Shown one piece after another: positions 47,348-58,148 of a DNA stretch of 64,000 nt (position 1 is its first letter; every line of letters begins with the position of its first letter). A program made the translations under genes and the position numbers. This DNA comes from Harmothoe impar (Eukaryota > Annelida > Polychaeta > Phyllodocida > Polynoidae), in contig OX381709.1 of the NCBI GenBank assembly GCA_947462335.1, positions 69,928,609 through 69,992,608 on the forward strand, read 5' to 3'. Under the pieces are notes generated by a model, which was given only the letters and a program-made list of their open reading frames with translations, had not been told where the DNA came from and made no database searches.

Positions 47348-47857
47348 TAAGGAGTGCCTCCACCAACGACCGTCCATCCGTCCGTCCATAAATTCTGTCC
47401 AAAAACGCAGGTATCTGGACGGATTTGATGGACGGATAGTCAAAACCCACTTCCACCAAGGACCGTCCGTCCATTCCGTCCAGCAATCCGTCCAGTTTGT
47501 GGTCAAAAACTGGACGGATTGATAGACGGATTGATGGACGGAATGGACATACGGGAATATCAAACTTTTTTAATGTTTCCGTCGGTCCATTTTTCTACAG
47601 AATCCGTCCATTTTCTGATTATGTTGGCCCATCTGTGATGGACGGAATGGACGGATTGATGGACAGATCAATAGACGGAATCCGTCCGTCTATTCCGTCC
47701 ATCAATCCGTCCAGTTTTTGGATTGATGGACGGAATGTACGGACGGATCTTGGTGGAAGCTGATTTTGTCAGTCCGTCCATCAAAAACGTCCATTTCCCT
47801 GCTTTTTTGGACGGATTTTATGGACGGACAGATGGACGGTCGTTGGTGGAGGCACCC
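47348..47857. mobile_element. 510-bp foldback packed with GGACGGA/TCCGTCC motifs
   Basis: The outer ends GGAGTGCCTCCACCAACGAC and GTCGTTGGTGGAGGCACCCC are inverted. An inner pair, CTTCCACCAAGGACCGTCC (about 47,450) and GGACGGATCTTGGTGGAAG (about 47,742), looks like a second element of the same family inside the first. About thirty copies of the GACGGA/TCCGTC word lie between. Related ends occur in the tandem units at 13.55-14.68 kb. Non-coding. Confidence 0.75.
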
Positions 47858-48881
47858 CTTTAGGTAATAAGACTGTAAACGACTCTGGGGTACACCATTG
47901 TAGAATAATCAGTCTGTCCTGGTAAATTAACCAGGGCATCTGATTGCAACATCCATCTTCAGCTCCTTTAGTTTCATATTCTATCCCCACTACATTCTCA
48001 GCCTTTCAGTCTCTGATGTTGTCTAACATCTGCCATTTTAAAATGTTCCTACATTAGATATGCTTCACTCGCATGTCTGTCGATTCATTCCTCTATTTTG
48101 GCAGGTGTTTCATGTTTCTCTTTATTTTTATTAAATGGTTTGTTCCACTACACTACACAATTCACATAGAAATGTTAGCTTTATCTGCTAGATTAATATC
48201 TGGCCCTACTGCATACTGATTCAGGATAGTTAGAGGAAGGCGACACATTTAGAATGTAATGAATTGTAACTCTTATTTCAAGGCAGTAACATTAGCCATG
48301 TCACATTTAAGGGTGTCGGAAATGTGTCTACAGCTAAGATATAGCTATTTGACTCCACATAAGTAAAGCATAGAAAATACACATTTTTATGGATAATGTG
48401 CATAGATAGCTGGATGCAAAATATGGAATATTGAACGGTTCTTCATGTTGCTTTATTACCATCAGGATTGTAGTTAGGCCAAAACAAATGCTTGAGCTGG
48501 CAGAACAAAGGATGGCCACAATGCCTACAACTTTTCTCAAAACCACAAGTTACATAATTGACCTAACGTAAAAACCAGCATCACGGCCAGTGGTTTGTGC
48601 CTTTATCATTAGCTCTGTTGAAGCCAAAGCTATCACTTATGGGACACATTTTACGGTTGTGACTTCATATCAATCTTAGGACATTCACATGGTAATCCCA
48701 AGGGATTACCTCGTAGTAAAAAGCAATGAAAAATGTCGCTTCTTGCTGCTGTATAATAATATCTACTACAGGCTTGTTGATCTGTAACCGATTTGATCAG
48801 ATGAGTGCATATAGTAGTAATTTTAAAACGTATATAATCTTTGTCTGACAGGATGACCCATTCCAAGTCACATGGGCAGAC

Positions 48882-48935
48882 TGTCTACTGTCTGTATACA
48901 GAATATGCATAAAACATGGCAGTGGCATCAAATAT
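48882..48935 (+). repeat. 54-bp direct repeat, left copy
   Basis: Begins TGTCTACTGTCTGTATACAG and ends GGCATCAAATAT. Identical to 51,183-51,236; the bases outside differ at once. It brackets the gag-like frame and is either an unusually long target duplication or a terminal repeat of the element. Confidence 0.95.
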
Positions 48936-49092
48936 GTGACCAATACTCGGGTATGTAGAGTATTGGTATATATTCGACTATTCATAGTACCACTGTTACT
49001 CACCAGGTGGCGGGTGGGTCACTACCGCCTCACCTGGGTAAACCGTTCATTGTCGTCGTCCTGCTCAACATGTAAGCAGCTTTTTTCTCAAG

Positions 49093-51213
49093 ATGCCTAA
49101 GAAGTGTGCAGAGTGTGATACAATCTTTACAGGCAGAAGGAAATATTGTCCAGAATGTGTACAAGCTAAGCAGGCACAGGAGGACTTTGATACAGACGAG
49201 GTCTTATTCGATTTGAACAAGAGTTTGAAGGAGATTCACGACGACGACATGGCGGCCAAGGAGGTAGCCTCTCAGAAGGTGGCCCAGGAGCAGGCAGCAT
49301 TGGATTAGGCTGCACAGGAGAAGGCTGCAATTGACCAGGCCAAGTTGGACTTGGTGAACACCGCCGCCAATCAAGAAAGGGAGAAATTACTTACCCAAAT
49401 GGAGAAGGTGAAGCGCGAGAAGTTCAAGGCGGCCAAGATGGCGGCCGTCAAGCTCAAGGAGTCCAAAGCAATGGCGGCCAAGGCGACGGCAGAGGCCAAC
49501 AAGGCCCGGGAGGAGGCCGAGGCTGCCACTAGGGAGTTAGCCAAGTTACGGGGTGCAGTGCCAGATCCTCCAAGTAAGTTGGATCAGTTGATGGATAAGC
49601 TCACGTTGACAGCGGATAAGATGGATAAGTTTGTGACGGCGGCGTCAAGATTCCAAGATGGCGCCGCAACGGAGGAGGCGCCGGTGAGGAGTACCAACAG
49701 GAAGTTTGACTTCACGGGTCAGACCCCTCCAGGTCTGACTGGGCATCAGGATGACAATGATCATGGTACCCCTGGTTACCATGGTGACGGCAGTCAGACA
49801 TACGGGGGTGGCCGCCATGGTGGTCAGCAGTGGCGGGGAGGTCCCCCAGGCAGGGGGGGTCCGTACAGGCCGACTATGTACGCCTCGTACCAGCCCTACC
49901 AACTGCCCAGACGTCAGTATCCCCCGATGGGGTATCAACATCAGCATATGGATCAGCAGCAACGTCACGATCAACATCAGGATCAACATCAACACCAAAC
50001 AGGAGCCCCGGGGTGTTGCAGGTCTACAGAGGTGGAGATGAGTATGTTTGACTATCGACGTTTCCTACCTGTTAGTGAGAGGAAAAAGCAGTTACACATC
50101 AAGTCACCAGAGGAACTTTGGCATTTTCATAATTGTTTGCTTAGAGATTTGATGTGGGCAGGAGAGGACATATCAGGGTTTGTGGAACATATGAATTACA
50201 TGTCTGAGATGGCGAACACTAATGTGTTTGACATCAGGGCGTTGGTGGCTTATGATGAGGAATTCTTGGAGTTGGCCCGTCAATGGGGGCCGTGTGTATT
50301 CGGCGGGGCGGACACCAAATTAACCAATAGCAAATTGGGTGTTGCCGGCACAAAGGTTGCTATGGCGGCAAGGGATAGAGAAAGGGATGGTCACAGGCCG
50401 GGGGGTCAAGGCAGTAATCGGGGCCGGGGTGGTCATCGAGGCAACCGTGGTTACACTAGTGGCTATGGGGGTCAAGGCGGGGGTAATCAGGTCAAACCCC
50501 TTACGGGTTGGCGTAAGACCGCCGCAGATAAAAACATATGTTTCAAGTATTGTCAGCAGTTCCACTGCGAAGGTTGTCAGTATAAACATCAGTGTGTGTA
50601 TTGTGACAGTCAGAATCACTCGATGGGTGACTGTCCCAAGCAGGGGGGCGATAATAGGGCCTGACTTCGGGCAAAGCCGTCTGAGGCGGGTGAAATAGGT
50701 CTTGAGTGCGCCGAGCCGGGGGACATTGTTGATAAATTGTCAATTCACATACCGATGGTAATTAATCCTGCGGCGGAGGGCGTAAATAGCCAAAGTGGCA
50801 CTTGTGTTAGCGGCCGAGGTGACGATGTTGTTCTTGTCACGCCTGATGACCACGCTCCGGTACAAGCGGTGGCGCGCGATTGTGATATTGTTGTGGAATT
50901 TCCTGAATTGTCGATGGATCCGATGGATTTAGAAGATAATGTAGATTTGGTTGGTCTGGTGTGTGATGACGACATTTATGTGGGTACAGATGGACACGCT
51001 GACAGGTCCAGTCTGGCGGCTAGAAATATTTTATTCAATAAAATATTTTTAAGCGAAGAAAAAATGTTGTTCGCGCACACCACCCTGATCCAACATGGTG
51101 GCGTTCAGGTCAGAATACACCCCGAACACGATGATTACTGGGAGAATTTGTCGGAATTCGTGAGTATTGATATGGATAACAATGTCTACTGTCTGTATAC
51201 AGAATATGCATAA
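49093..51213 (+). pseudogene. gag-like protein of a DIRS/Ngaro-type retroelement, two in-frame stops
   Basis: One reading frame runs from ATG at 49,093 to TAA at 51,211-51,213, broken only by TAG at 49,306-49,308 and TGA at 50,662-50,664. The N-terminus has a CAEC...CPEC zinc-ribbon-like pair. A long Ala/Lys/Glu-rich coiled coil follows (about residues 35-170), then a His/Gln/Gly-rich linker, a conserved-looking helical domain (about 50,040-50,330) and RG-rich stretches. Near the TGA is a Cys/His cluster ending in a canonical CX2CX4HX4C knuckle (50,593-50,634). This order resembles ORF1/gag of tyrosine-recombinase elements such as DIRS and Ngaro; the family name is from memory of the architecture. 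The part after the TGA is acidic and unrecognised. No reverse transcriptase or recombinase follows, so it is a non-autonomous or truncated copy. Confidence 0.65.
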
Positions 51214-51236
51214 AACATGGCAGTGGCATCAAATAT
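51183..51236 (+). repeat. 54-bp direct repeat, right copy
   Basis: Identical to 48,882-48,935. The last ten codons of the gag-like frame and its TAA lie inside this copy. Confidence 0.95.
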
Positions 51237-51754
51237 AAAAGTGTATCTTGTCTCTAAAATAATCGGCCCTATCTCATTGGACACATCATTAAGTGTTTTA
51301 TCTTTTGTTTGGGGGGAGGGGGCAGAATAAGATAAGATAGTTGCATTTAGGCCCTAGGCGGAATAAGAGGCTACAAATAAATAAACATTAGTTGCACTGA
51401 TAGTTGACTATTTCATCAACAATCTGTGAAAATAAATCTAAGACATCACAAATGTAAACACAACCCCATGATATGTAGGCAGTGTGAGATTAGCTGCTTT
51501 TCCGTAGCCTGTGGTTATGCTGCACATGTTCTCTGGTCAGGTAGCCTTGGAACTACTCAGCGAAGAATGACGCTGTGAAAGGTCACGCTTTGGGCAGGTG
51601 GACCCTTTGTTCACCCAAAAAGCCTCACAAAACATAAGGTGTTATTATGAATTGTGTATAATGGTAATACGTAATCAGACATCTTTGAGTTCCTAGGCCT
51701 CACCAAAAAGTATTTGCTGATCCTAAAGTAACCCACCAAGAATGACTTGTTTTG

Positions 51755-51950
51755 AACAAGGTCAGTGAACCTATGTTTATGTATGATAACAAATACGTTC
51801 TCTGTAGCAGAGATCCTCCTAGCTCGTCTTTGATACAGGAACCTCATGGTTGCAAGTAGCAGTAAGTGGAGATGGATATTCCCTTTCCTCACACTACATC
51901 CATTCTCCCGTCCAGCTAGACGCTGCAGGGTGGGTGTTCCTCATAAATCT
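51755..51950 (-). repeat. duplicated segment, possible exon-like copy 1
   Basis: Matches 52,617-52,815 with about 65-70% similarity. On the minus strand both have an open frame with shared residues (QRRA-RIS, RFT-LV). Both frames begin right after a TGA, and no splice signals or known domain are evident. Could be a dispersed repeat or a paralogous exon relic. Confidence 0.45.
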
Positions 51951-52616
51951 AGCACCAGAAAACATACAGCCAACTGTAAAACCACGGCTTTAAGCCGAAT
52001 TTTATTTGGTAACGCTCGATTATTATTCCATGCCATGGGACAGATTGATTGTAATTAGGAAGTTAACGCAACTGACCAAGTTGAAACCTAGGTTGCCAAC
52101 AGTTCTTGGTTATGAAACATAAACGTCTAAGGAAATGAATCACAGATGGTTTTGTACAAATAGAAGTAGCAGATTCATAGTGAGGGTTTTGCCCGAAGTT
52201 GACAGGGTAACCAGTCAAAATATGAGTTGTTTTTTTATCGACTTTGATTGAGTTGGTTCAAATCTTGGTTTGTACTTTTGTTTGACCAAGTCAATTGTTA
52301 ATCAGGGAGCACAGGGCCTACTTTAAGCTGACCGGAATTCACAGCATTTTGATGATACAACCTACCTCTAATAAAAAGTGGTCCTCCTTCAAATACCGCA
52401 AAACAAAATCTGCTCCCTCCTCAATCATCCCTTAGTTGATTTTAATCACATTAAGTCAAGGGAAATGACATGTTTGAATTAAAGTGTGCAACTAACACTG
52501 CCCATCCTTTATGTGAAGAGATATATTAGCACAGATAGAAGTACTGGAATTAACTGATGAAGTAGAACCTATTCGCCTTGAATATCCCACTAAGCAATGA
52601 AGAATGGTCTGCTGTG

Positions 52617-52815
52617 AACAAGTTCAGTGAACCTCTCTCTCCGCATCATGAGAAATTGAACAGAGATCCTCGTAGCTCTTCTTTGACATGGGAGCCTCAT
52701 AACATTTTCAGAAGGCATATCGCGAGCAGTATTCCATGGGAGACACTGCCCATTCGTCACACCACACCCGTTCTCTGTTCCCACCAGACATTGCTGGATA
52801 GGTGTTCCTCATCAT
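52617..52815 (-). repeat. duplicated segment, possible exon-like copy 2
   Basis: Partner of 51,755-51,950. Minus-strand residues ENGCGV, MRLPCQRRATRIS and RFTELVHSRPFF align with the first copy. No recognised family. Confidence 0.45.
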
Positions 52816-52874
52816 AATTATTGATCTTTTAAGGTTGGGTATTCCATACCAATTTATATCTTCTTTTTTAACAA

Positions 52875-54099
52875 TTTAATTATTCATATAAAGCCAGTCA
52901 TTCGCATGCTGATTGAGAGACTGGTATGGGTCTTCTGACAACAGCTGTTTTGTCTGCTGATGGACATCTGGTATTAGCATAATAGGCTCTAACTGTATGG
53001 GAGAGCAGTATTTACAGAAATGATAACATATCCAATCAATTAGAGACAATAGGTTTGTAACATGATGTTTAATCAGTGTTAATGTAGGTTAGATAAGTAA
53101 TAGCAGTTGTAAGTTTTAATCAAATCTTAACAGACATTTAGGAAATAAAAAAATACTATTTCTTAATTGCCTCGTAGAAACCTCCACTAGGATGACCAAA
53201 AAAAAAGAATGTTGTAAATACATATGTCCTGCAGCCAAAAGATATCAGCTCAGTAAGAGTAGCAGGGACAAGGGGATACATTTAATTATTCATATAAAGC
53301 CAGTCATTCGCATGCTGATTGAGAGACTGGTATGGGTCTTCTGACAACAGCCGTTTTGTCTGCTGATGGACATCTGGCATTAGCATAATAGGCTCTAACT
53401 GAATGGGAGGAGAGCAGTAGTTACAGAAATGATAACATATCCAATCAATTAGAGACAATAGGTTTGTAACATAATGTTTAATCAGTGTTAATGTAGGTTA
53501 GATAAGTAATAGCAGTTGTAAGTTTTAATCAAATCTTAACAGACATTTAGGAAATAAAAAAATACTATTTCTTAATTGCCTCGTAGAAACCTCCACTAGG
53601 ATGACCAAAAAAAAAGAATGTTGTAAATACATATGTCCTGCAGCCAAAAGATATCAGCTCAGTAAGAGTAGCAGGGACAAGGGGATACATTTAATTATTC
53701 ACATAAAGCCAGTCATTCGCATGCTGATTGAGAGACTGGTATGGGTCTTCTGACAACAGCCGTTTTGTCGGCTGATGGACATCTGGCATTAGCATAATAG
53801 GCTCTAACTGAATGGGAGGAGAGCAGTAGTTACAGAGATGATAACATATCCAATCAATTAGAGACAATAGGTTTGTAACATAATGTTTAATCAGTGTTAA
53901 TGTAGGTTAGATAAGTAATAGCAATTGTAAGTTTTAATCAAATCTTAACAGACATTTAGGAAATAAAAAAATACTATTTCTTAATTGCCTCGCAGAAACC
54001 TCCACTAGGATGACCAAAAAAAAAGAATGTTGTAAATACATATGTCCTGCAACCAAAAGATATCAGCTCAGTAAGAGTAGCAGGGACAAGGGGATACAT
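52875..54099 (+). repeat. three tandem copies of a 0.41-kb unit
   Basis: Units start with TTTAATTATTCATATAAAGC at 52,875, 53,281 and 53,690 (periods 406 and 409). Units 2 and 3 differ at about six positions; unit 1 differs by a few more and a 3-base gap. AT-rich and non-coding. Either a young satellite-like array or a local amplification. Confidence 0.95.
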
Positions 54100-54774
54100 C
54101 CTTTTTATGATTGTCAGACCCTAAATCACTCGTGACCTTTTTACCCAGCAGATACGGCAGTTGTTCTGAAAGAGACCCCTGGCCTTATGCTGTGATGACA
54201 AACTGAGTGGGGTCAACATGACATGTGAAAGGGCCGTGGCCATTCATCCCATCATGGTGAGAAAGGGCATAATGAAACAAAGTATTTTACTCTCCTCAAG
54301 GGGTTACAAGTTTATCATCTAGTTGAATTCAAAGTTCTTCAATGGGCTGCTTATTGACGCACACTGACACTGACAACACTTGATCCTGATGCAATGGAAG
54401 CACACACCAATCAGAATTGCCAATTCTGGACAGGAATACCGTGGGTGTGAATGACACCAATTATTTGCACAAAACATTTGGCAGACATTTCCCCTTCACA
54501 AAGGCGTGGGATGGAGATTATCTTTTTCAATTCCAAATTTAGAAAAGCAAGGCACGCGTTTACACTGAGTGTGAGTCATTATTGTCATGTCATTGTGTTT
54601 ATGAATATACACTTCATCTATGCTTATTATACGATTTCGTCTTTCATCGTGCTTTTTCTTGGATATGCCCGTGCTGATATTCCTGCATATCCCAGGTGGA
54701 AATCGTGCTGATATTCTGGATATCAGAACGATTCTGGCGGAACTCTCGACAGCCATAAAATCAGAGGTTTTATG

Positions 54775-54838
54775 GTGATTCGAATATGGGACCCCAAGAC
54801 TTGTAGTCCGACGCTCTACACACTACTCCGTGGAGGTG
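54775..54838 (-). mobile_element. tRNA-like SINE relic
   Basis: On the minus strand, GTAGTGTGTAGAGCGTCGGA resembles an A-box arm and CATATTCGAATCACC a B box. Stems do not close, so not a functional tRNA. It lies just upstream of the LTR element. Confidence 0.5.
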
Positions 54839-55095
54839 CTGGTAGAGGGAGGTGGCGAAACAAGGAGTCTATAGGCAGATTTTCAGCCCTGTAGGACCAT
54901 TATTTACCGAGTTACAGAAGAAAAGACATTTTTGGTATAATTTCTTTGAAATTCAAAAAAATTTTATGATTTTTTTTTTTACTATAAAGGTAGAAGTTGG
55001 ACTTTACTTACCTGTTCGTTAAAATAATTCTAGTTTTTTTTTGCACATACATATAGGCATTTTAAAAATGTGTAGGGGCTAGGGTTATACGGGTA

Positions 55096-55507
55096 TGTTA
55101 TATGACGAGTGCTGTTGGATGTTGTGTTGCGAGCTCAGTCCGAACCCTTCAGTCCGACGGTAGGTGGCAGCACCTACCCCGGGCTTGGGGTATGGACAGA
55201 GGTCGCTATAGGCTTCCGGTCTGCGTGTGCGCGCGCAGGCTGGTTGCCTATATATACCCAGCATCTGGCGGTACTCGTCGGTTACTCTGAGCCACGCTGG
55301 TAAGGAGACCCCGTGATCATTACGGCTGATTCGCCTACTGACCCGTTCCGAACTCTATAGGGAGTTCGCACACATAGATACTGCTTGTCTAGGTTTTCTG
55401 AATAAACCCGATTTGCAACCTGTAACACTTGATCCGAACTGTGTCGACTTTGTTCTTTAATTGATACTCTACTAATATCATAAAGAGACAAAGTATCGTT
55501 TATTACA
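55096..55507 (+). mobile_element. 5' LTR of a Ty3/gypsy-type retrotransposon
   Basis: The right border is set by TATTACA followed one base later by the primer-binding site. The left border (TGTTATATG at 55,096) is a best guess among nearby TG starts at 55,071 and 55,111, because the 3' LTR lies outside the window. A TATA box (CTATATATACC) lies at 55,249-55,259 and an AATAAA at 55,401, in the order promoter then polyadenylation signal expected of an LTR. Confidence 0.75.
55249..55259 (+). promoter_or_regulatory. LTR TATA box
   Basis: CTATATATACC sits about 250 bp upstream of the LTR end. Transcription would start near 55,280, inside GGTTACTCTGAGCC. Position is consistent with a retrotransposon U3/R border. 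Confidence 0.55.
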
Positions 55508-55508
55508 C

Positions 55509-55523
55509 TGGTGCCGTGACCAG
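55509..55523 (+). other. primer-binding site
   Basis: TGGTGCCGTGACCAG begins two bases after the LTR terminus. It starts with TGG, the complement of a tRNA CCA end, as expected for tRNA-primed reverse transcription. The tRNA identity is not determined. Confidence 0.8.
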
Positions 55524-55698
55524 TTCTGAGTGAAACGCAGGTTAGCCTGTGCAGTAGCGCAGACCTCCTGCTCTGGACGGAGCAGCGAGGTCTCCCGATG
55601 AGGCGCCAGCCTTATCACCGGAGGGGTTAGATGCCCGCAGGAGTGCGAAGGTTCCATCCAGAACAAGTGCATTTTTGGGATACAAAGGTCCCGAAATA

Positions 55699-57381
55699 AT
55701 GAATCGCTCATTAGATGAAATGAGCCTGTCAATGTTCAACGTTGGTGGCTCAAGATCAGCCGCTCCGAATCCACGGAGGGCTACCATCTTGGAGGAACGT
55801 CGTTTCGACGACATGAGAGAGGCCAGAATACAGGAGCGTGTGCAAATGGCCCAAATGGAGTTGTTGACCATTCAGAAACAGTCGAATGAATGGAAAAGCA
55901 GTCTGATTGCATTGGAAGGTGCAGTCACACATAGAGCTTCCAAAATCAAGGAGAAAGACGCAAGGCTTTCAACTTTGTTGGAGGAGAACGAAAAGCTGGT
56001 GCAATCCCTTAGCAGGGTTCGAGTGGAGTTCGATCAGAAACAGGCTGATCTACAGGGACTCCGTTCCGACTTTGTCCAGGCAAACACTGAGCTGAATCAG
56101 ATTTGTGCGGCCCGAGATGCCGTCATCCATGAAGCAGAAGGGACCCGGGCAGAACTTGTTCGGGACACTGAAGACTTACGGGAGGTTCGCCGAAGTCTAG
56201 TGTCGGAATGTGATATTCTGAAGGCAAAAAGAACTTCTCTGGAGCAGTTTTTGTCAGAGACCAGGGAGAGTATACAGGATAGCAGTACCTCGTACGCTTC
56301 CGCTGATAATGACAGTCCGAAAGGTCCTCATTACAGGAGTTTTACAGACACCCCAAATCTTCCTATGGGACGTGGGATGACTGTAGAAGGTGCTTTGTCT
56401 ACTTCAACGCCAGGACGACCACTAAAGGTTGGCCGGGCAAGGGGTAGAGGTAGGGCGAGTGATTACTCACCTAGGGTGGGTATCAGTGGTATCCGTCCAA
56501 TTCCGAAGCAGGTCTTTTCGGCTCCGACATGTGTAAACACGGCGGGCAGGGGAAGGTCATTATCGGAGTTGGTGCGGAGTCCACGTTCTCAGTTGAAACT
56601 GGATGAGCAGCAACTGGATTCGGAACGCTTGAAGAAAGCATCCGAACAAGATAAGGCGGCCAAGACCGACTTAACTCCCTCGAGTTTGTCGCAATGGCGA
56701 GAATGCCAAGCAAACATACTGTTCAATGAACAGAAAAACTTGGAATCGGAGAGGCGAGATGTGTATCGCAAACAGCAGGCTGCTCTTGAGCATCAACAAG
56801 AACGCATGAAGGAAAATGCAGCCCTCGCTGAGGAATTAGCAGAGCAGGAGGCGGCGGTTTTGAGAGCTCGACAAGAAGGGCTCCGAGCGGCCGGTGAAGC
56901 TGCGAAAGCTAAATTGGCGGAGGCACAGCAAGAGGAGGAGGCTGAGAGACAGGCCAAGGAACTGGAAAAAGAGAAAGCGGCGCATCAGCGATTGCTTGCT
57001 CTGGCCCAGCAGTGTCAGTATATGACTGACCAGGAGAAAAATTGGTGGTTCAGTCAAGGTGTGGACCCCACTAAGGATTTGGTGTCGTATGGTACCTACC
57101 AGACCTATCTGGAGAGACAGAATAACTTGCCTACCAGAGGCGCTACTCCGGGGACGACTCCGGGCGCAAAGAGTCCGAGGAGGGCTCCAAGGAGAACAAT
57201 TCTGAGTACAGAATTGCAAGAGTTGTACGATACAAACCCAGCAATAGCTGGGATCGGATTGCACAACGTGGGTACAGAAAAGGACGCCTCGGCTTCCATT
57301 TCTAAATGCCTGGCGATAACCTCTAAAATTAGAGGTACGTCCCGTACGTCTATAAGGGATTGCGCTTGGGGGATGGCCTGA
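55699..57381 (+). pseudogene. gag, N-terminal part
   Basis: The first in-frame ATG is at 55,699, about 175 bases after the primer-binding site. The protein is Glu/Arg/Gln-rich with a long coiled coil in its first 190 residues. A Ser/Gly/Arg-rich linker follows, then a second Ala/Glu-rich coiled coil at roughly residues 320-440. The frame runs out at TGA 57,379-57,381, whereas the capsid-like continuation is in the -1 frame, open from 57,333. A one-base deletion in 57,333-57,381 explains this best. No strong slippery heptamer is apparent there, so I treat it as damage. Structural protein of the retrotransposon particle; acts in the cytoplasm. Confidence 0.8.
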
Positions 57382-58148
57382 TGGCCGTGGAGCAGTGGAA
57401 AGATGAATGCGGACCCCGCGGCACTTTCAAACAACTGGTAGAGATCGGAACTATCCTATACGGAGACTCCGCTCGGATTGACCCGATGGTCGCGTTTAAG
57501 AAGCGGGTGCAAGGCAAGAACGAGGCCCCGAGGGTTTTCGGACTTGCACTGATGAGACTCCTGAAGAAGGTACATCCAGCTTCAGGAATCCATGATGCCT
57601 TATTCTCTAAGGAATTGTTCTCTCAGTTTGTTGCTGGACTGAGGGACCCAGAAATACAACATGTGGTGTATGATACCTGGAGAGCAGATACGTCATTAGA
57701 TGACCTTTTTAAGGCCATCGACATACATGCTCTCAAGAAGTCACTGTTAGGGGACCGGGTGCCCACCCGGGCCTCGGCCATTATAGAGTGTTCTCCGGAG
57801 CAGTCTGATGGTTCGGGCAGTGAGGAAGAGGGAGCGATAGCTTCTGCAGCTCAGTTTAAGAGGGATGGAAATTCCTCTAAAACGCCGTGGAAAAATAGGA
57901 AGCCGGAAGGGGGTGGAAACCCTCCTCCGAAGAAGGAATCATCGGACCCAAAAGCTCCGATAATGGACGCAGCGTTTTTCACATCGCTGTTTGAGAAGAT
58001 GACGACTTCCATTCAGGGGGCTACACAGCCCAACCGGAGGAAGATCAATCGGCGGACCGCCAAGTGCTATAGGTGCCTGGAGATCGGTCACTTTGCTGCG
58101 GAGTGTACGGCTCCGACTCCGAAAGTTCCCGGAAAGGAGGGAAACTAG
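57333..58148 (+). pseudogene. gag, capsid and nucleocapsid part
   Basis: Continues gag in the -1 frame relative to 55,699-57,381. It has a Retrotrans_gag-like helical region with RVFGLALMRLLKKVHP and FSQFVAGLRDPEIQHVV (about 57,360-57,740). An acidic, Pro-rich linker follows, then one canonical CCHC zinc knuckle, CYRCLEIGHFAAEC (58,065-58,106), which would bind the genomic RNA. It stops at TAG 58,146-58,148, directly after the slippery heptamer. Confidence 0.85.
58139..58145 (+). promoter_or_regulatory. putative -1 ribosomal frameshift site (GGGAAAC)
   Basis: The heptamer is phased as G GGA AAC in the gag frame, fitting X XXY YYZ, and the next codon is the gag TAG. Slippage by -1 continues reading in the pol frame, which is open from before 58,073. 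Frame arithmetic confirms that pol is -1 to gag. A downstream pseudoknot or stem was not modelled. Confidence 0.7.

Noticed and set aside
49645..50743. several overlapping frames on both strands
   Set aside because: Shadows of the gag-like frame caused by its GC-rich, biased codon use. They lack the zinc motifs found in the main frame.
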